Shown: one piece after another, positions 1 to 11,112 of the stretch
Layout: each line of letters opens with the position of its first letter
Position numbering within the stretch: position 1 is the first letter of the stretch
Source of the DNA: Bryum argenteum
Lineage: Eukaryota > Streptophyta > Bryopsida > Bryales > Bryaceae
Assembly: GCA_037043015.1 (NCBI GenBank)
Contig: CM073323.1
Coordinates: forward strand, 25,138,758 to 25,202,757
DNA: 64,000 nt
Reading direction: 5' to 3'
Notes under the pieces: model-generated
Seen by the model: the letters and a program-made list of their open reading frames with translations, nothing else
The model's database searches: none
What the model was told of the DNA's origin: nothing
Program-made: the position numbers and the translations under genes

Positions 1-640
1 AAGATATATGTGATCTCTTTTGATAACCTATGTCGAGACTTACATTTTGAAACATGATTATCTAAATATCATACCGAAATATAACAAAATGTTTCAAAGT
101 TTTACAAAGAAACTGTGAGACGTTATGAAATTTTTGAAACTTAATAAAATGTTTCTATTCGTTTATGAAATTGGTCCATATGCACCAAATATACCCTTGA
201 TATTTTCCTCGATAATAAACAAAGAGCTAATGAAAGACTCATTGATTCCTAAGTACGTCTACATCAATAGAGTCATCATGAATTGTTAGCAACAGCTCTC
301 AATTATGGAACGTTGTCATCAATAAATTTTCTAACCTAGAAAGAATTTATAACTTTTTAGTCACGTCCGAATACGTTCTCTTTACTCTTTACGTGACAAT
401 AAGTTGTGCCGTGGAGTTCCAACGTTGTCAGTGAAGTGTGTACGACTGAAACCACAACCTCAAAACTACAATTTCGAGACAATATTTTCAAATATATCAA
501 TTTTGCACATTTAAGAACATATAGAAAGTTTGATTAAAGCTTGCGCTATAATTGAATAGATTAGGCTAACATAAAAACATACACCTTCTATTCCATTTAT
601 TTTTAGTCTAAAATGTTCTTGTGGCTTTTGAGTCTGAAGT
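1..640. other. AT-rich stretch without a recognised gene
   Basis: No open frame of useful length, RNA gene or repeat structure was recognised. A few scattered AACGTT-containing words resemble those in the spacer at 5,490-6,430, but nothing firm can be built on them. Confidence 0.4.
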
Positions 641-649
641 CATACACAT

Positions 650-1290
650 TGAAATACTGCGATTGACAAACATGGATTCCTAATTTGCAGTAGCTTCAGG
701 ATGATGTGATTTCGAAAAGCAGTTAGGGACTTAGGGTGAGATATACAGCCTCTTCCACCGCTTCATGCTTCAAACCCAGATTCCACTGCTTCCGTGTTCT
801 GAACTTCTCCTTCTGCTATATGCTTTTAAAGAGCACAAGTCATCGACCATAGACACAGCCTCTCGAGAAAGAGACAATATCTTCTAGCATAATGTAGGTC
901 GATTTTAATGTTCAATCTGTTCGACTTCATAAAAAAATTCCAATGCGTTGAATTGCCTGACAATTCCCACAATTCCCATAGATGCATTGTCATTCATTAG
1001 TTTCGCAGACCTTCAGTGCCATAGTTTTAGAGATGCAGTTTCAGGTCTTACACCAGAGGTATGTGATCAAAGTCTGGTTTGAATGCTAACCGATCTTCTA
1101 TCTAGAACATTGTCAACCCAAACAGTCTAAGCATGGATAGATTCCAGCTAGATTTGAAAGACTCGTGTAGCTTTCATGGTGCATTAGCTATCTTATCCAT
1201 CGCTTAGGTTAGTTGGTAACCCTAAGCTGACATTTGGATAAGAATTCACATCGACAAGGTACAATGAACACCCTATTCGTTCAATAGGCT
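650..1290 (+). pseudogene. Relic of the leader region of the 8,342 kinase gene
   Basis: Several blocks match the region upstream of and around the start of the intact kinase gene at 8,342. The block at about 880-970 (containing CTAGCATAATGTAGGTC) matches about 8,205-8,290. The block at about 1,005-1,140 matches about 7,985-8,120. The block at about 1,145-1,260 matches about 7,800-7,915. The order is rearranged relative to the intact copy, and no kinase-domain coding sequence is present. I read it as a scrambled, dead partial duplicate. Alignment by eye only. Confidence 0.6.
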
Positions 1291-1706
1291 CAATCCCCGT
1301 TATATTTGGCCGCACACTATTCAAATAAATAAAGTAAAGTGAAACATAAGAGGGGTTTCAAATACTATGAGTATGGAAAATAGTAATAATTTTAATTGCT
1401 AAATGTGATGGTTGTGTGACATGGCGATTATATGTTGAAAATTGACCCAAGCTTGACGCTGAGATTAATACATTCTATTATATATCACTGCGGACTCGTT
1501 CGGTTCTTTGTCAATGAGATTGGCTCAATTTTGACGCTGAGAAATAACAAAAACCAAGATATAGTGTAATTTATTTTTATATTAGTAATAGAATTACGTA
1601 TCTAAGGTTTATTAAATCTTTAATTACGTATTTAAGGTTTTCTAAACTTTTTATAATTCTTGAAATCCTTTCAGATTTTTTTACCTGAGAAAAACCCGTG
1701 GACACC

Positions 1707-3425
1707 ATGGAAAACAAAAGGAAAGGGGAAGAACAACCTCGTGTTGAATGCGAGATTTGCAAATGCAAACCAATGTCTTTAAGCATTACGCACATAGCAC
1801 GTCACACTGCAAGTGAGAAACACATAAGGTTTCTTGAGCTTGTGGAGAAGTACGTCATCCTCGCAAGTTGAGAAATTCATAGGGTCGAAAGTAATACGGT
1901 TACTTACACTTGTACGACATGTAATCTCGTAATGCCGCTGAGTTTCAAGAGCATAGCTAATCACTACAAGGTGCAACATAATATCTCCAAGCCGAAGCTT
2001 TTGAGGTTTCCACATTGGAGTTTTCTAAGGTATTTTCAATGTTTTGCATATTTATTCAATATTTTTTGATATATTATATTTTATCAATAATTTAAGTGTC
2101 TTTATTTTTACAGGTCTATAGGCGACAGAAATACTATACGGATCCTTCTAAATATAAATTCAATGAGGAAAAGAAGAATTTTGATTTAGTAGATGAATCT
2201 ATGTTGGTTGTACTGGCGATAAATTCTGTTGCGCTTTTCCGCACCGATCTCATCCATCCGGATAAAATCTCATCTCTCTACAAAATGACATCGGTTTTAG
2301 AGATGTACGGCAAGATTGTAACTCGAGGAAAGCGGATTAGAAGAACAAAAATGGTCATGTTTGGCATGTACTATAATGCCACTTGCGGTTGGTGAGATTA
2401 CAAAACATTTCCAACTTTCTTTATTTTGATTTAAATGAATCTGATTTTTATTAAAACTTCATTAAATGTTTGTTCTTTCTACAGGTTTGTTCAAGAGTAT
2501 TGAAAGTTGGCTTACTTATCCGAGGTATTCATACGGAGAATGTGTGGATATTTTCACACCATATTTCTGGAGGCTATGAGGGATTTTGAAGATATTTTGG
2601 TGAATGAAGGTTTACATGGAGCCAATGACCAATTTGGTGGCACTCCATTTACTGCGTTTGCAATTACAAAAGACTACAATTGCCTTCCCCATAATGACTT
2701 TAACGATTATGGATATGACATCATTGTATGGTTGCACCCTAGTGTTTGCTCTTTCAAATATTTCTTGAACTTTTCTATTATATTTATTTGAATTACTTTG
2801 GTTAATTTATAATTGTCCCAATATTCAAATCAATTCTTATGTATTTTGCATTACATGCTGTTTTAAAAACTTTCTTTTCAAAAAAAAAAATTTGCAGGTG
2901 GAGATGTAGAGGTGGAGGACATGCCTTTATTTTGTCTCCCTCAGTATAAAATCCAATGTGTGGATATTAATGGAGCTACAACATTTCATTGCACTTCTTC
3001 TTTCAAAGCGCTAGGAGTTCCTCGAATGACATTCATAGAGAAACATGACTACACTGCAGGATTGAAGAGGGCCTTGCAAGATCCAACTAGCAATGTTGGG
3101 CAACGCAACATAAGTGTCATGGATAAATATTTCTCCATCCGAGTCAGTTATATTTTATATTATACTTATTGAGATTATAAATATTTTATTCTATTCTATT
3201 ATTGTGTTGTTTTACTGAAATGGTTTTTGCTGTTTTTTTTTCTAACATTTTCATATTATTCAATTTTTTATCCTTTGCAGGACAATTACAAAGACAATAG
3301 ACTAGCTAGTAGCTACTCTGTTTATGTGATTGGTTTAGGATTGTTGGTTAATATTTCCTACACTTGGAGATTTAGGAATTATTTGTATTTTGTTTTATAT
3401 TTTGAGTTTCTTTTTATTTAATATT
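1707..3425 (+). pseudogene. Decayed gene: two C2H2 zinc fingers plus a 2-oxoglutarate/Fe(II) oxygenase-like fold
   Basis: The exon-like pieces, read in order, are about 1,707-2,030, 2,114-2,391, 2,485-2,733, 2,898-3,141 and 3,282-3,420, most bounded by AG and GT. The first piece starts at ATG 1,707 and encodes two zinc-finger-like motifs, CEIC...H and CTTC with HYKVQH. Later pieces encode a conserved-looking domain. It contains PHNDFND (an H-x-D), then IIVWLHPSGD, then FHCTSS about 45 residues after the first His, then an Arg 12 residues beyond (GVPRM). That spacing is the metal- and 2OG-binding layout (HxD...H...R) of double-stranded beta-helix dioxygenases; a TET/JBP-like or prolyl-hydroxylase-like member is possible. 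In-frame TGA codons near 1,869 and 2,500, plus an unclear first intron phase, argue that it is broken. The family assignment is inference from motif spacing only. Confidence 0.45.
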
Positions 3426-4204
3426 TACAATTGTGCCAAAATGACTTCATTTTTTGACAATTCTGCCTATATGACTTCTTCTTTTTTATATTATCCCCAA
3501 AACGTTCCCATTTCACGTATATCTCTTCATGTTTTTCTCATTGTCTCACCCCAAAATTGTGCCATTTTACCGGAATATTGCCATTTTAACGAAATTGAGG
3601 CTATAAATTCTCAACATGGTTGTTTTTGTACTCTAAGAACTACATTCAAAGCATACAATAGCAACTGCAATCCTCCAAAATAGTACAAGTTTGCATATGA
3701 TGTTTTTAAATATACAAAATGGGTAAAAATTATAATATTTGAAGAACCTTCTTCTAGTTGTGTTAATAAGTAATAATGAGCTTACAATCGTACTGACGAG
3801 CCTCTTATGGTGTTGATAAGCTGCTCGTAATACTTCAGAAATTAAGTAAATTATTGCCGCTTATAGCACACAATTTCACAGGTTGTTGATATGGAATGTA
3901 CAATACTGAAACACAACTTAAACACCCCACCCAACATAATAACGACCAAGACAAAACCATTTTACAAGATATAGCAACACTGATACAACAAAGAATACAA
4001 CCTACATCATTATGTAAAGTACAAGCCCACACAAATATAGATAGCAACAAAAAAATTAACAACTAGCCAAAGAGGGTAGAGAAAAAGATTTCGTCAACAA
4101 GCTGCACCACATGAATTTGCACATCTACACCATATTAATTTCAGAGGGGTGGTTGCATTCTATGATTGAAACCCTCGGTGAAGGCCTTGTAAGATCCCTT
4201 TGAA
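3426..4204. other. AT-rich spacer, no gene recognised
   Basis: Short imperfectly repeated phrases are seen near 3,430-3,600 (words such as ATGACTTC and TTGTGCCA). Frames open here look like chance: no motif and no splice-site framework. Confidence 0.4.
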
Positions 4205-4610
4205 AAAACAACAAAAGAATGTACAAAAAGAAATATATACTTGGTGTAAAGAATTATACGGTTATTGTAAAGAACTAATACAATAATTGTAAAGAACTAA
4301 TACATTAATTATAAAGAAATATGGTATATTTGTAAAGAATTATACAGTAAGTGTATAATACGATAATTGAAATATATAGTATATGTAAAGAAATACCAGT
4401 ATTTGTACAAGAATTTTTGTAAAGAAGTATTCAATACTTTTAAAGAAATGTACAATAAGTGTAAAGAAATATACACTTAGTGTGAAGAGTTATACTATTA
4501 TTGTAACGAATTATACGTAAGATGCAGGAAATCTACTTTTTGTAAAGAAATATATAATAAGATGCAGAAATATACCGTACTTGTACAGTAAATTTAAATA
4601 TATATAAAAA
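4205..4610. repeat. Degenerate tandem repeat built on TGTAAAGAA-TATAC words
   Basis: More than a dozen imperfect copies of a word close to TTGTAAAGAAATATAC follow one another at roughly 20-40 base intervals. The copies differ by point changes and indels, so this is an old AT-rich minisatellite. No coding potential is seen. Confidence 0.6.
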
Positions 4611-4789
4611 ATGTGTTAAGTATTTGTTAAATGGGAATATATATGAAGTATGTATTTAAGTCCTCTCAATGCATGTTGATTTTGATGTATTTATCTACAT
4701 GGCATTGTTTTTATTTGTGCTATATACACTATTTCAAGCGGCCAAAATAATAGGGATTGGCCAATTTAACGAATATGGCGTTAATGCCT

Positions 4790-5915
4790 CTGTCATGCTG
4801 CGACATGTTCGTACTGCACTGACAATTCCCACATTGCTTCTCCTGCAGAGTAGCTAGTCAATATTACGACTCAGGAAGGTGTAAACTACTGGCCGGTTAT
4901 GTTGAATGTATAGATGCATCAACATTCATCATTTCCCAAACCTTCAATGCCATAGTTGCAGTTTCAGGTCTTACACCAGAGGTGACCAAATTCTCGTTTG
5001 CATGCTAACAGATCTACTATGTGGAACATTGTCAAACTAAACAGTCAGTCTTTGCATGGATTGTTTGCGAAATGTTTTCCGAGTTAAGGTTGTTGCATGA
5101 ATGGTCTGCCCGCATGATGCTGAATCATCACGTAAAGCAAGATGTCGGCGGAAAGGAAGGGCTGGTTTGGCTCCAGTTCAGCTGGATTGTCGATGCAATA
5201 TATGAAGTTGGAGACATAGATACAACAAAAGAAGAGCAACTTACAGGAGCACAAGCTATCAACCATAGACACAAAGCCTCTTGAGAAACCAACGGAGAGA
5301 GCAACCTTATCCAATTACAGGAGCCCCATCCTCGATGCAAGTGTGAAGACGATTCATGTGTTCTCCCATCACTACGCATTGGAGAAAGCAGTGTTGGGCA
5401 AAGGTTCCACAACATCGGTTGTCACCTGCACCAACAAGCATGCAAGATGATCTCGAAAGAGAAATTGAGTCCACGCACTTCTAGAATTTGAGGGAGTTTG
5501 TAATGTTTTCTTTTTTAACGTTGTTCAAGTTAAACAACGTTGTGGAATTTTTTTGAAATTATTTTGAGCAATATTTTCAAGAAATTTATCAACGTTATCG
5601 GATCATCAAACAACATTTTTTATAATCTAATTTAAAATGCTGCTTATTTTCTTGAGAATGTTGCTTAAGCAAGTTCCAAATCATTGCTGAACATGAGCAA
5701 CGTTTATACAAAAGCAATGTTTGTAACGTTGTAACCCCCCACTTTTCTTGCTAGTTGCGAGAGAGGCACCACATCCTCAGTGAAGTCAAGATTCACACCT
5801 TTCTTTCCAGCCATCCTCAAGATGATCAATGTCTGGGAGGCTGATGAGTTCGTATACATAATCATGGAGCTTTGCAAAGGAGGAGACCTGCTCAAGTTGC
5901 TCCATCAACTGAATG
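4790..5915 (+). pseudogene. Truncated, frameshifted copy of the 8,342 protein kinase
   Basis: This is a near-parallel copy of about 7,915-8,850, covering the leader, the start codon (ATG 5,142, protein start MSAERKGWFG versus MSAKNKGWFG in the intact gene) and the N-lobe, up to the hinge and LLHQ. A one-base loss near 5,218 (ACATAGATAC versus ACATCAGATAC) puts a TAG in frame after about 25 codons. Coding similarity is interrupted at about 5,486-5,742 by unrelated sequence, then resumes with GAGAGGCACC and stops after the CTCAAGTTGCTCCATCA segment. The catalytic loop (HRD), DFG and C-lobe are missing. It cannot make an active kinase. Confidence 0.85.
5486..5742. other. About 255-bp insertion splitting the kinase pseudogene
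   Basis: The intact paralogue reads straight through this point, inside the codons for LSPRQRHR, so the extra block is an insertion, not an ancestral intron. The flanks are CACTTCTAG on the left and CACTTTTCTTGCTAG on the right, a loose direct repeat. The insert is AT-rich and contains several AACGTTG words. No transposase and no clean terminal inverted repeat were found. Confidence 0.5.
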
Positions 5916-6440
5916 TAAACAACTTAGGTCATAATGGATCTCATTGATAATTGGAATTTGCAATTTTGAATATTATCTCAAAAATATTATGAAATATAAT
6001 AAAACGTTAGAATAACCTATGAAAACATAACAAATTGTTACAAATATTTTGAAGCGTTACCAATTGCACATAATAAATTCTTTTATAAAATATTTGACAA
6101 CAAACAACAATTTGATAAAAAAAAAAAAATGCATTTTTAGTTATCTATACATCATGTTGATATTAAGTGTTATCATTACTAGGTCTTCAACTTGGGGTGT
6201 TTGCAACTTGATTTTTCCTAATGTTGCTTAAGTAAACAATGTTCTCGAATTGCTTTAGCAACGTTCTCATCAAATTAAGTTAACATTACAATTTCTACAA
6301 GCAATGTTCTCAATAAATTTAATATGTTTGAAGTTAAACGTTTGAATGTTACTGAAGGAAGTAAAAGCGTTGCTACATATGAAGTATAATTGTAAAGGAC
6401 GTTCCAAAGACAACGTTGAGAATGCGCTCCTTTACATTGT
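5916..6440. other. AT-rich spacer with recurring AACGTT words
   Basis: Repeated short words (CAACGTT, GCAATGTTCTC, TTGCTTAAG) continue from the insertion at 5,486. No long open frame with supporting motifs was recognised. Probably diverged copies of one small repeat. Confidence 0.35.
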
Positions 6441-8120
6441 AAGTTCTTGCCGCCAAACTAGAAAGACTCGTGTGATTTTGTATATAGAGCAGAATTTATC
6501 AGGTTAGTAACTGTTCTCAGACTTGCTTTTCAATCATGGAATCACATCTACTAACTGCGTTCACAACGTCACAGTTATGACAATTATCACATTGCTTTTC
6601 AGCTAGCTATCATGCTTCAAAAAATTGTCAAAGTCTGGTTTGATGTGTTGAAGGTGTAAGTACTTCACCACCGTTGGTTAATTTTCAAAACCTCAGATGC
6701 CTTAGTTTCAGAGATGGAGCTTCATGTTTTGTATGAAAGTTTTGTGATGGAATTCTGAATTGAAAAGTTATGAATATTCTTCCACAATTATGGTTTAAGT
6801 GCTAACCAGACTTCCTCCGTCTGGACTCCGGAATGCTTTCAATTCTAACGAAACTGCAGTTATGCGATTTACATGCACCTGGAGGGCGAAACAGGTGAGT
6901 TTTATCGACAGAGGAATTATTCTCTTCTTCCAATTGGGATAACGAGTGTGGGAATTTATGTCTTGTTTGTCACCAGATTCAAACCAAAGGTAATGTTTGA
7001 ACGCTAACAAATCTTCTTCTAGAACTGCATCTGTTCTTTCCAAAATTCTTCCCAGTACCTGGGTTGAACTCCTTGATCGAACATTCTTTCATGATACATT
7101 TTAGAAGGGAAATACAGGACTAAAAGTGATAAATGTTAATTAACTTCGGGAATACTGGACCCTACTTCCAAGGCATAGGATGAAGACAAATGGAACTAGA
7201 TCCCTTCCGATATCTAACAGAAAACATTCTATGTCGTTCTGGTATGAGGAAACCTTCGAAGACTGTCGAGACTGAAGTTATGAACATCATTGAAATACTA
7301 GATTAGCAGTCTTCATTTTCCCGAACTACACAGTGCGTTGATTTCGAAAAGTGAGCTGAAGGTAAGTCAACTGTGAGATGCACCACATATTCAACCTTGC
7401 ATCGTTCGTTCTGATAGCCTTCTTTTGTTCCGATAGCGACGCTGGAGCGAATTAGGTAATGCATTATGCGAGGCCAGTAATAGAGGCTTTCACAAGTTGT
7501 ACAAAAGGAGTCTAGAGCAAAAAGTTAAGGGGACTTCACAACTATAAAACCCTAGAGGCACTTGCAAGACAAGTGTGCTTTTAGACAGGCAAATTTCCCT
7601 TTTCAGAGTCAGGGAAACCAGTGTGAGACTTGGATGCTGAGACACTGAATTGCAGTCATTGGTCGTTACTTTTTGGAGCGATTGATGGTAAGTCGCTTAG
7701 GCCCAGTTTCTAGTCAGGGGCGTGATCAGCTACGCCTTTCAGGGAAGTGATTGACATTCGTAGAGATGTCTCCCAATTGTGCCAGTACTAGCTGTAGATT
7801 CCTGCTGGATTTGAAAGACCGGTGTAGCGTCATGTTGCATTAGCTATCTTGTCCATCCCTTAGGTTAGTTGGTAACCCTAAGCTGGCTTTTCGATCAGAA
7901 ATCACATCGACAGGGAATCCCTCTGTCGTGCTGCGACCTGTTCCTGCTGCTCTGACAATTCCCACATTCCTTCTCCTGCAGAGTAGCTAGTTTCAATGCC
8001 ATAGTTTCGGAGATGCAGTTTTTCATGTCTTACACTAGAGGTATGTGACCGAAGTCTCGTTTGAATGCCAACAGATCTTGTACCTAGAACATTGTCAAAC
8101 TAAACAGTCTTGGCGTGGAT
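6440..8120 (+). repeat. Duplicated leader sequence of the kinase gene in several partial copies
   Basis: Parts of the block repeat motifs found at 650-1,290, 4,790-5,060 and 7,800-8,120, for example CAGAGATGGAGCTTCATG, CATAGTTTCGGAGATGCAG and TTAGTTGGTAACCCTAAGC. The 7,800-8,290 part lies directly upstream of the intact kinase start and may contain its promoter and 5' UTR. Between the copies no separate gene is seen. Confidence 0.55.
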
Positions 8121-8341
8121 TGTTTGCTAGGTGTTGTCCGAATTACGTTTGTTGCGTGAATGTTTCTTCACATGGGATAACTCTAGGAGAGTCGGACCAG
8201 TATCGTCTAGCATAATGTAGGTCACTCGACTTTAAGGTTCAGTTCGATATCATCAAGAAAATACAATGCGTTGAATTGCTTGAATTGCCTCTCAGGTGTT
8301 ACAATCATCAGGACTGGTATTCTTTGACTGAAGAAAACAAG

Positions 8342-9959
8342 ATGTCGGCAAAAAACAAGGGCTGGTTTGGCTCCAGTTCAGGTGGATCGTCGATGCAATA
8401 TATGAAGCTGGAGACATCAGATACAGAAGAAGAGCAACAGGAGCACAAGTTGTCAACCATAGACACAGAGCCTCTCGAGAAACCAACAAGAGACGGAGCA
8501 GTAATCGATTACAGGAGCCCCATCCTGGATGCAACTGTGAAGAAGATTCAGGTGATCTCCGATCACTACGCATTGGAGCAAGCAGTGTTGGGCAAAGGTT
8601 CCTCAGCAATGGTTGTCACCTGCACCAACAAGCACACAGGAGAGCGACTAGCATGCAAGATGATCTCTAAGGAGAACTTGAGTCCGCGACAGAGGCACCG
8701 CATCCTTAATGAAGTCAAGATTCACACCTTTCTTTCCGGGCATCCCCACGTTGTCAAGCTGATCGATGTGTGCGAAGGTGATGAATTCGTGTACATGATC
8801 ATGGAGCTTTGCAAGGGAGGAAACCTGCTCGAGTTGCTCCATCAGGTGGTCACGGAAGATGGCATTCCCGAACCGAAAGCGGCTGAGATCATAGTTGCCT
8901 TAGCGGAAGTTCTGAGTTTCTGTCACAAGAATGGCATCGTGCACCGTGATATCAAGCCTGAGAACATCTTGCTTCATGATCACTATCCGCAGAATAAAAC
9001 CGCTACAATCAAACTGGCCGACTTTGGAAACGCGTTCCAGACGAGCTCAGGTACCTTCTATCAATCTCATAACAATGATGATCACTCAATTTCATTATGT
9101 TGTATTATAGTGTATCAGTAGTAAAAAAGTATGTTCGATGAGTGACATATCCACATTGAATCATAAACAATTTGTTTGATTTGGTTTAGTAACGTTTCAT
9201 TGAATCATTGTGGATAATCATAACATATAAACGATTTGTTCGATTTGGTTTACTTAGTAACGTTTCATTAAATCATTGTAGATAGTGATAACATATTGAT
9301 AACATATTGTGTGTGTAAAATGATATGCTAGTAATTTTGAGTACAAAAACTATGTTGTATGATACATTCACAAGGACTTAAGTTGTCCTAAGTGACTTGT
9401 ACAAGTGGTTTACACTTGTTTGAATTTGTGGATTAGTCATAGAATATGGTGATGTTGCATGAGATGATCTATGCTAAGAGTGTTGCGAGTGTGCAGATCA
9501 TGCAAGGACCCATTTCTTGGGTACAAATGGCTACATAGCGCCAGAAATGTTACGGAATGAGAACTACGGACCTGCTATTGACATATGGAGTGTGGGAGTG
9601 GTGCTTTGCAATCTACTCACGGGTCAGATGCCCTATTGGTTCCAAGATCACAAAAAACTTGTTGAAGGGAGAGCTACAGTCAATTTTGACAAGAATGAGA
9701 ATTGGAACGCAATATCCCTCTATGCCCGCTCTCTCATTCGCGGAATGTTGCACTTGGATCCTGCACAACGACTAAATGCTGATGAGATTCTTAGTAAGCT
9801 TTCTCCCACATGATTATAATTGATGATTTACTCCTCAATTGTCATTTATTTATTGATTTATTATTGGGACAAGGATTGTCAAAAGGTTGTGCTCCAACTA
9901 TTTTGCGTGCAGAACACATGAGTGTTCTTAATGGGCAAGTCCTACTATTTTTGTTTTAA
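8342..9959 (+). CDS. Serine/threonine protein kinase, CAMK/CDPK-like catalytic domain without EF hands
   Basis: Three exons (8,342-9,050; 9,497-9,793; 9,913-9,959) joined at GT-AG sites give about 350 residues. ATG 8,342 is chosen because the dead paralogue keeps it and the longer frame upstream has no ATG. A polar tail of about 75 residues precedes the kinase domain. Visible are the glycine loop (GKGSSAMV, about 84-91), the ATP lysine in LACK (about 106), the helix-C Glu in ILNEVKIH (about 124), HRDIKPENILL (about 201), DFG (about 227) and TNGYIAPEM in exon 2, so it should be active. There are no EF hands, signal peptide or membrane segment, so it is likely a soluble kinase close to plant CDPK-related or PEP-carboxylase-kinase-related proteins. 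The last exon is uncertain: a GC-AG intron after GGG would shift the end to about 10,063. Dead copies of the gene lie upstream. Confidence 0.85.
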
Positions 9960-10740
9960 AATTTCGAGATGTTTTTTGGAGTAATAGTATACACATATTT
10001 ATATTTTCTCCAATTGTAGGTGTTGTACACTAAAAAGCCCTCACACACAAAGAGAGGATTGTTGACTCATTGGTTTGGCAGTAAACAAGTTGCTTCAATA
10101 AGTTTAGTGTAATATAAGTTGAATTGGTTCAATAAGTTTAGTGTAGTATGAGTTAAATTCAATAACGGTATTATGACAAAAATTGTGCGTTTGATTTTGT
10201 CTCAGAACACGTGTGGATAATGCACACAAAGAAAAGGGAGAAATCGGCAAGACGTGGCATGATTTTCAAAAATCTACCCAATCTTGAGTATTTTCGGAAC
10301 TTAAAGCCCTTTCATTAAATAAATAATTTTTTAATACATGTTGAGATGGCGTTCTAAATAGGTGTAAGTAATGTGCTCTTAGTCCATAACCTCAGAATAG
10401 GCTCAAGAGATCGTGGGATTATAGAATTAAGATTCAATTGAAACAATTGACTTAATTGTATTCTTGAATATCTTGTCCTTTGGAAAGGTTTTGGGCCCAC
10501 AATTCTTTCAATAAAATCACTTTGTTTTAAGTTCATAGCTTCAAGCTTATTTTATACAAAGACTTAGTCCGATAGATTAAGTATCAAATTAAGTATTTGA
10601 CATGCATTGCTACAAACACATTATATGCTCTCTTTATATTCTATATTCAATGTACTCTATAACATACTAATTAAATTTTTGAGATATCAATGCAAGCTTC
10701 ATGAAGAAGGCTACAATAAATTTGATAATTAGTGTTGGAT
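9960..10740. other. AT-rich intergenic spacer
   Basis: Downstream of the kinase. A possible extra terminal exon ends near 10,063; beyond it no gene, RNA or element was recognised. Confidence 0.4.
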
Positions 10741-11112
10741 GATATTGATTTTGGGAAAATTCAGTTTAGCTCAAGTCGAGCTAAACTGTACGAGCAAATA
10801 GGGTACTTCAGTGAAATTGCGTAAAACAACCAATCGTCAAAACTTTAAAATGGCCATAACTTACTCAAATTTTGTCGAAATAGGGCATATGAGGTGTTTT
10901 TTGACATCTACAAAAAACATAGATGTCCAAAAACACCTCATATGCCCTATTTGGACACAATTTGAGTAAGTTATGGCCATTTTAAAGTTTGAACAATTAG
11001 TTGTTTTGGCTAGTTTCCGTGAAGTATCCAATATGAGGGTGTAGGTTAGCTCGACTCGAGCTAAACTGTCATTAAATTGGAAGATTGAAAATCTCCCAAA
11101 ATAACGAATATC
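10741..11112. repeat. Long fold-back element, about 370 bp, near-perfect inverted arms
   Basis: The two halves are reverse complements over nearly the whole length. The outer ends read GATATT...TTTTGGGA. Inside these are the palindromic block TTTAGCTCAAGTCGAGCTAAA and its mirror near 11,045-11,068. The centre has GACATCTAC paired with CATAGATGTC around a loop of about six A residues near 10,915. Such a structure would form a single long hairpin if transcribed. It resembles a fold-back MITE or an inverted duplication that can feed small-RNA pathways. No coding sequence. Confidence 0.85.

Noticed and set aside
4205-4610. CRISPR-like array
   Set aside because: Units are degenerate AT-rich words without constant spacers, in a plant genome; an old minisatellite explains it.
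5128-5415. Minus-strand frames across the kinase and its pseudogene (also 8,292-8,609)
   Set aside because: Mirror frames of kinase coding sequence; similar to each other only because the kinase copies are.
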